Source: Acidobacteriota bacterium (lineage in GTDB: Bacteria > Acidobacteriota > UBA890 > WLXD01). From it: a DNA stretch of 64,000 nt. The notes under the pieces are model-generated. The model ran no database searches. It was not told the origin of the DNA and saw nothing but the letters and a program-made list of their open reading frames with translations. The DNA lies in assembly GCA_012103255.1 (NCBI GenBank), contig WLXD01000004.1:62001-126000 (forward strand), written 5' to 3'. Each line of letters starts with the position of its first letter. Within the stretch, counting starts at the first letter, position 1. Shown in pieces: positions 60,488-64,000 of this stretch. The position numbers and the translations under genes were made by a program.

Positions 60488-62941
60488 TCAGGGCTTCGCC
60501 CCGCCGGCCGTCGCCTCCGAACCGGCACTCTGTCGCATCCGGAACGGCACGCTTTCGATCACGCCATTGATGAATGCAGACATCCGATAGTCCGATGCCT
60601 CCGCCCTGCGGACGATGGCACGAACCGTCGGCATGTCATGGTATTCGACTCTCCGGCCAAGTCCATATGCCAGGAGGTTTTCCGCGAAAGTTCGCAGGAA
60701 CACCTCGGAGCGCACGAGCAGCGCTGCGCGGAGGTCGGCGGGGCCGCTGAGCGGCGTGCCATCGTAGAGTTCGCCCGTGGGATCTACCCACTCGCCGTGG
60801 TCCCGGACACGCCAGGCACCCGTAACGTCGAAGTTCTCGAGCGCCAGACCCAGCGGGTCAATCACGCGATGACACGACTGGCAGGACGGGTTGGCGCGAT
60901 GCTCCTCGAGCTGCTCGCGAACCGTCAGTTCGCGACCCCCGACGACTGGGCTGATCTCCTCCAGGTCCGGTATGTCCGGTGGCGGCGGCGGTGGTGGCGA
61001 ACCGAGGAGAACCTCCATGATCCATTTACCGCGCAGCACCGGCGACGTCCGGTTGGCATGCGACGTTGACGCCAGCATGCTCCCGTGTCCGAGCAACCCG
61101 TAGCGGTTCGGGTCTGCGACGGGAACCCGACGGAACTCCGATCCCACGATGTTCGGGATCCCGTAGTGCTTGGCGAGGCGCTCGTCGACGAAGGTGTAGT
61201 CGGCCGTGAGGAGATCGAGCACGCTCCCATCGTCGTCCACGAGGCTCTGGGAAAGCAGCTCGGTCTCGCGGCGCATCGATCGCGCCAACGTCTGATCGTA
61301 CTGCGGGTACGCCAGGGCATCGGGATGCAGTTTTTCCAGGTCCTGTAGGCGGAACCACAATGCGGCAAAGCGCGTCGAGAGAGCCTCGGCTCGCGGATCG
61401 GCAAGCATTCGCTGAACCTGCGCACCGAGTTGATCGCCCGCGAGCCCGCCGGAATTCGCAGCGCCCAGCAACTCTGCATCGGGCGGCGCCGACCACAAGA
61501 AGAAAGCCAGTCGAGAGGCCAGTTCAGTGGCGCCCACCGGCTGCGCCGAGTCGGCCGTCACGCCGCGCTCCAGCCGGAAAAGGAAATGCGGGCTGGCCAG
61601 AATCGCCTGCAACGCGTCCCGCACGCCCTGTTCGAAGTCGCCGCCCGCGGCGCCAGTCCGGTAGAAGTTCATCAAGCCATCGATATCCGCCCGGTTCAGC
61701 GGCCGCCTGTACGCCTGCTCCGCGATCCGGTTGATGATCGACTCGGCGCACGGTTCGGCTTCGTCCGGCGAGAGCGGCCGGCAACTGAAGATGTGGCGAC
61801 GCGTCGGCGTCTCGGAAACCCCGGTGACGTCGTACGGACCGCCCACCGTGAGGTCTCGTAGATGTGGAACCGTCATCACCCCGAAGCCCATGGCGCCGAT
61901 TTGCGTGTCGGCGAGCGTGTGTTCGATAGGAGCCAGCAGATCATCCACCGGGCCGTCGAACTTCGGAATAAAGACCGCCGCGATCGTGCGGGGACCTGCC
62001 TTGATCGCCACCGGCCCCGAGCGGATGGCCATCCCGTCGGGGTCTGACTCAGACATGTAAGGATCGACGTCGAGCACTGCGACCCGCTCACCGTCGACCG
62101 AGATCTCGACCTGCTCGTCGACGGTGCTTCCGAAGAGCTGCCCAGTCGGAGTGGGGTGGAGCTCGATTTTGAAGAGGTAGTCGCCGTCGGCCGGGAAGTT
62201 GTGGAGCACGGCAACGCCGCCACGTGAGCCGAATGGGGCACCAGGCGCCTGGCGAAGCTGGTTGGCAGTCCGCGGCACCTTGTAGGTGGTATCGCCCGGG
62301 GCCGCGTTGCGGTCGCCCACCGCCAGCCGGGCCACCGCCCCGGCTGCGCGGAGATAGCCCTCCATCATCGTTGCCGAGAGCATCTGTACATCGGCGATGT
62401 TGTCGAACCCAGCGCTGATGGTATCGGGCGGCAAGAACGCCGCCACATCGATCTCGAGGCCGAGAAGCGACTCCACCGTGCGTGCGTATTCGGCGCGGTT
62501 GAGGCGCTGGAATGTGCGATCCCCTGGGTTCGGGTCAGCTGCAGCAGCCGTGTCGACGCGACCTTCGAGATAGCCGGCCAGCGCCTCGAGAGTCGCCTCG
62601 TCGGGGCGGCGCGAGCTCGCCGGAGGCATCATGCCCGCGCGCAGCTTGCGAATCATCTTCTCGCTGGTTGCGGCGTCGGTCTCGGCGTTGAGCACGTCGA
62701 ACGACTCCAGGGTCAGTCCGCCGCGCATCGAGGAGTCGCTATGGCAGCGCAAGCAGAACCGGCCAACTGTGATCGCGTGCGCTTCGTCGTCGGACCGTGC
62801 GGGCGCTCCGGTGGCGGCCGGCGCAGGCGTCGTTGCGACGCGTGAATCGCGCTCCTGTGCTGCGGGCTGCGCTGGTCCAGGGCCTGCCAGGGCGAAGTAG
62901 ATTAGGCTGAGCCCCAGCAACGCCATAGTGGTTCTACGCAT
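60488..62941 (-). CDS. DUF1592 family exported haem protein (with DUF1587/1595/1588/1585)
   Basis: 817-residue exported protein (signal MALLGLSLIYFALAG). A cytochrome-c-like motif CLRCHS lies near residue 63 and a second CxxCH (CQSCH) near 690, so it may carry two c-type haems. The domain series is DUF1587 (FQRLNRAEYARTVESLLGL), DUF1595 (YRRPLNRADIDGL), DUF1592 (LASRLAFFLWSAPPDAELL), DUF1588 (LLGHGSMLASTSHANRTSPVLRG in form) and DUF1585 (LRTFAENLLAYGLGRRVEY). The order matches the common planctomycete/acidobacterial type. Substrate unknown. It is the first gene of an operon with DUF1552 and the ankyrin gene. Confidence 0.92.
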   Translation of the reverse strand: MRRTTMALLGLSLIYFALAGPGPAQPAAQERDSRVATTPAPAATGAPARSDDEAHAITVGRFCLRCHSDSSMRGGLTLESFDVLNAETDAATSEKMIRKLRAGMMPPASSRRPDEATLEALAGYLEGRVDTAAAADPNPGDRTFQRLNRAEYARTVESLLGLEIDVAAFLPPDTISAGFDNIADVQMLSATMMEGYLRAAGAVARLAVGDRNAAPGDTTYKVPRTANQLRQAPGAPFGSRGGVAVLHNFPADGDYLFKIELHPTPTGQLFGSTVDEQVEISVDGERVAVLDVDPYMSESDPDGMAIRSGPVAIKAGPRTIAAVFIPKFDGPVDDLLAPIEHTLADTQIGAMGFGVMTVPHLRDLTVGGPYDVTGVSETPTRRHIFSCRPLSPDEAEPCAESIINRIAEQAYRRPLNRADIDGLMNFYRTGAAGGDFEQGVRDALQAILASPHFLFRLERGVTADSAQPVGATELASRLAFFLWSAPPDAELLGAANSGGLAGDQLGAQVQRMLADPRAEALSTRFAALWFRLQDLEKLHPDALAYPQYDQTLARSMRRETELLSQSLVDDDGSVLDLLTADYTFVDERLAKHYGIPNIVGSEFRRVPVADPNRYGLLGHGSMLASTSHANRTSPVLRGKWIMEVLLGSPPPPPPPDIPDLEEISPVVGGRELTVREQLEEHRANPSCQSCHRVIDPLGLALENFDVTGAWRVRDHGEWVDPTGELYDGTPLSGPADLRAALLVRSEVFLRTFAENLLAYGLGRRVEYHDMPTVRAIVRRAEASDYRMSAFINGVIESVPFRMRQSAGSEATAGGAKP

Positions 62942-63001
62942 GGCACTCCTGAAGTGCGGACGATTCTAGAACTTCAGGACCAACGAAGGAAGTTAGCGCC
63001 C

Positions 63002-63475
63002 GTGAGCGAAGTCGAAACTCGATTCCTTATCGACGCTGACGCCTGCCCGGTGAAGGACGAGATCTACCGGGTTGCGGTGCGCTACGGCATCGCCGTCAAG
63101 GTCGTAACCAACACGTGGATGCGTACTCCGGATCACCCTTCGATAGAACTGATCCTTGTGGAGAAGTCGCGGGTTCTCGACGTGGCCGACGACTGGATCG
63201 CCGACGAGTCACGGCCGGGCGACGTGGTGATCACGGCCGACATTCCGCTAGCAGCGCGGTGCGTAGAACGCGGAGCGAGGGTGGTGAGCCATCGCGGCAA
63301 GGAATTCACGCCCGAATCAATTGGCGACGCGTTGGCCACCCGCGACCTCATGGCCGACCTGCGCGAGGCCGGCGAGTTCACGGGCGGCCCACCGCCGTTC
63401 AGCAAGCGCGACCGGTCTCAGTTCCTGCAGACTCTCGACGCGATCGTCCACAAGGTGCGCAAGAGCCGCGACTAG
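63002..63475 (+). CDS. YaiI/YqxD (DUF188) family protein
   Basis: 157-residue cytoplasmic protein. I start at the GTG at 63002 (MSEVETRFLIDADACPVK); the longer frame adds a poor N-terminus. The family motif FLIDADACPVKDEIYRVA is followed by VVTNTWMRTP, DDWIADESRPGDVVITADIPLA and RDLMADLREAG. The arrangement is that of a PIN-like fold, with Asp residues in IDAD and DIPLA positions, so RNA- or nucleotide-related hydrolysis is possible but not shown for DUF188. It is divergent from the DUF1592 operon and convergent with the TipA-like gene (stops overlap). Confidence 0.88.
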   Translation: MSEVETRFLIDADACPVKDEIYRVAVRYGIAVKVVTNTWMRTPDHPSIELILVEKSRVLDVADDWIADESRPGDVVITADIPLAARCVERGARVVSHRGKEFTPESIGDALATRDLMADLREAGEFTGGPPPFSKRDRSQFLQTLDAIVHKVRKSRD

Positions 63476-64000
63476 GCCGTCGCGCGCTCCGCATTCGCAC
63501 AGATCGCGGCGCACACATAGTCGGCAAGACCGTCCGCGTGCTTGTTGTAGTAGGCCGCGAAACGTTCGTCGCTGACATACATCTCGCCCAGCCCAGCGTG
63601 CATCTGTGGAGTGCATGCATAGAACCAGCGATCGATGTGCTCGCGGTATTCCTCGGCCAAGGCCATCCCCATATTGGAGGTGGGTGCGTTGCCATCACCT
63701 TGCGGCGCGACGAAACGCGCGACGATGTCATCCGCCTCCGCCTGGATCGCCTCCCACTCGGCCTTCCCGTACTTGGCGGTTCGCCGTGCCGACTGCTTGT
63801 ACGAGTCGGAGTCTCCCCACCGTTCCTTGGCCTCGCGAGCGTGCTCTTCGGGCTGGAAACCGGCAAATCGTTCTTCGGCTGACATCTCCCCATCTCCTTC
63901 CATCGTTCTCAGTGTTCGGTCGATCGTGGCAACCAGCGCCTCGGTCTCTCGCAACCGCGACTTCAAACGCTCCCGGTGCGCCCGTAGCGCCGCGCGAGCA
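63472..64000 (-). CDS. TipA-like MerR family regulator, C-terminal part (5' end outside window)
   Basis: The frame stays open to the edge of the window. The visible 175 residues begin with a coiled coil (LRETEALVATIDRTLRTME) like the dimerisation helix of MerR proteins. The TipAS antibiotic-recognition fold follows (about residues 40-175: GFQPEEHAREAKERWGDSDSYKQS, then a globin-like helical set and YCxA-type end). TipAS binds thiopeptides and other compounds; the ligand here is unknown. The N-terminal winged-helix domain would lie beyond base 64000, so the MerR assignment is inferred from the C-terminal part. Confidence 0.75.
   Translation of the reverse strand, partial: ARAALRAHRERLKSRLRETEALVATIDRTLRTMEGDGEMSAEERFAGFQPEEHAREAKERWGDSDSYKQSARRTAKYGKAEWEAIQAEADDIVARFVAPQGDGNAPTSNMGMALAEEYREHIDRWFYACTPQMHAGLGEMYVSDERFAAYYNKHADGLADYVCAAICANAERATA

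Noticed and set aside
1-64000. Search by eye for tRNA, rRNA, CRISPR arrays, insertion sequences and prophage genes
   Set aside because: Intergenic regions are short and none showed the expected folds, repeat arrays, inverted terminal repeats or transposase/integrase motifs.

Overview
High-GC chromosomal DNA from an uncultured-type Gram-negative bacterium. The gene content fits Acidobacteriota (a Vicinamibacteria- or Thermoanaerobaculia-like lineage) best. The reasons are: six modules of a PadR regulator with a membrane protein, five of them with MacB/FtsX-like orphan permeases of the type called acidobacterial duplicated orphan permeases; two membrane-associated Ser/Thr kinases; a DUF1552/DUF1592 pair; and many exported beta-propeller, sulfatase and hydrolase proteins. 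Signal peptides, lipoboxes and an outer-membrane barrel show a diderm envelope. The taxonomy is inferred, not proven. I saw no tRNA, rRNA, CRISPR array, transposase or phage gene. After start correction no stretch above 300 bases lacks a gene.

Layout. 1-492: tail of a LamG-like protein. 578-4020: sdhCAB (succinate dehydrogenase, b558 type). 4081-6974: PadR-permease module A. 6985-9997: Mrp-type Fe-S carrier ATPase, an outer-membrane surface-antigen barrel, and a small unknown protein ending in a strong terminator. 10064-14653: DUF2277, PadR-permease module B, a quinone-reductase-like dehydrogenase. 14664-15569: module C, a PadR with a small membrane protein instead of a permease. 15613-20217: exported propeller, then the SOS operon lexA-imuA-imuB. 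20454-23400: exported nuclease/phosphatase, MaoC hydratase, VOC protein. 23507-26571: module D. 26676-32753: GH20 hexosaminidase, cupin, membrane protein, divergent sulfatase, SRPBCC protein. 32867-33439: MazE/MazF-like toxin-antitoxin pair. 33504-38449: SOS-controlled dnaE2 interrupted by an intein. 38461-42841: cupin, zinc-ribbon Ser/Thr kinase, propeller. 42838-45910: module E, whose permease carries a frameshift. 46029-47575: B3-type metallo-beta-lactamase-fold protein and a PP-loop ATPase. 47612-50640: module F. 50758-57112: kinase-propeller fusion, enolase-superfamily enzyme, MBL hydrolase, aldolase-creatininase fusion. 57134-62941: ankyrin, DUF1552 and DUF1592 proteins. 63002-64000: DUF188 protein and part of a TipA-like regulator.

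How the parts work together. (1) DNA damage: lexA-imuA-imuB and the distant dnaE2 share a dyad, CAGACA-N2-TGTCTG, in the -35/-10 spacer of both promoters. This defines a small SOS regulon for the ImuA/ImuB/DnaE2 mutasome using a box I do not recognise from characterised LexA families. DnaE2 itself must splice out a 422-residue LAGLIDADG intein before it can work. (2) Membrane modules: each of the six PadR-controlled units has its own palindrome, different in sequence from the others, over the promoter region. This looks like parallel, non-cross-talking, autoregulated stress or export switches. (3) Exported catabolism: sulfatase and GH20 suggest use of sulfated amino-sugar polymers, and the DUF1552/DUF1592/ankyrin operon suggests an exported haem-protein complex of unknown function.
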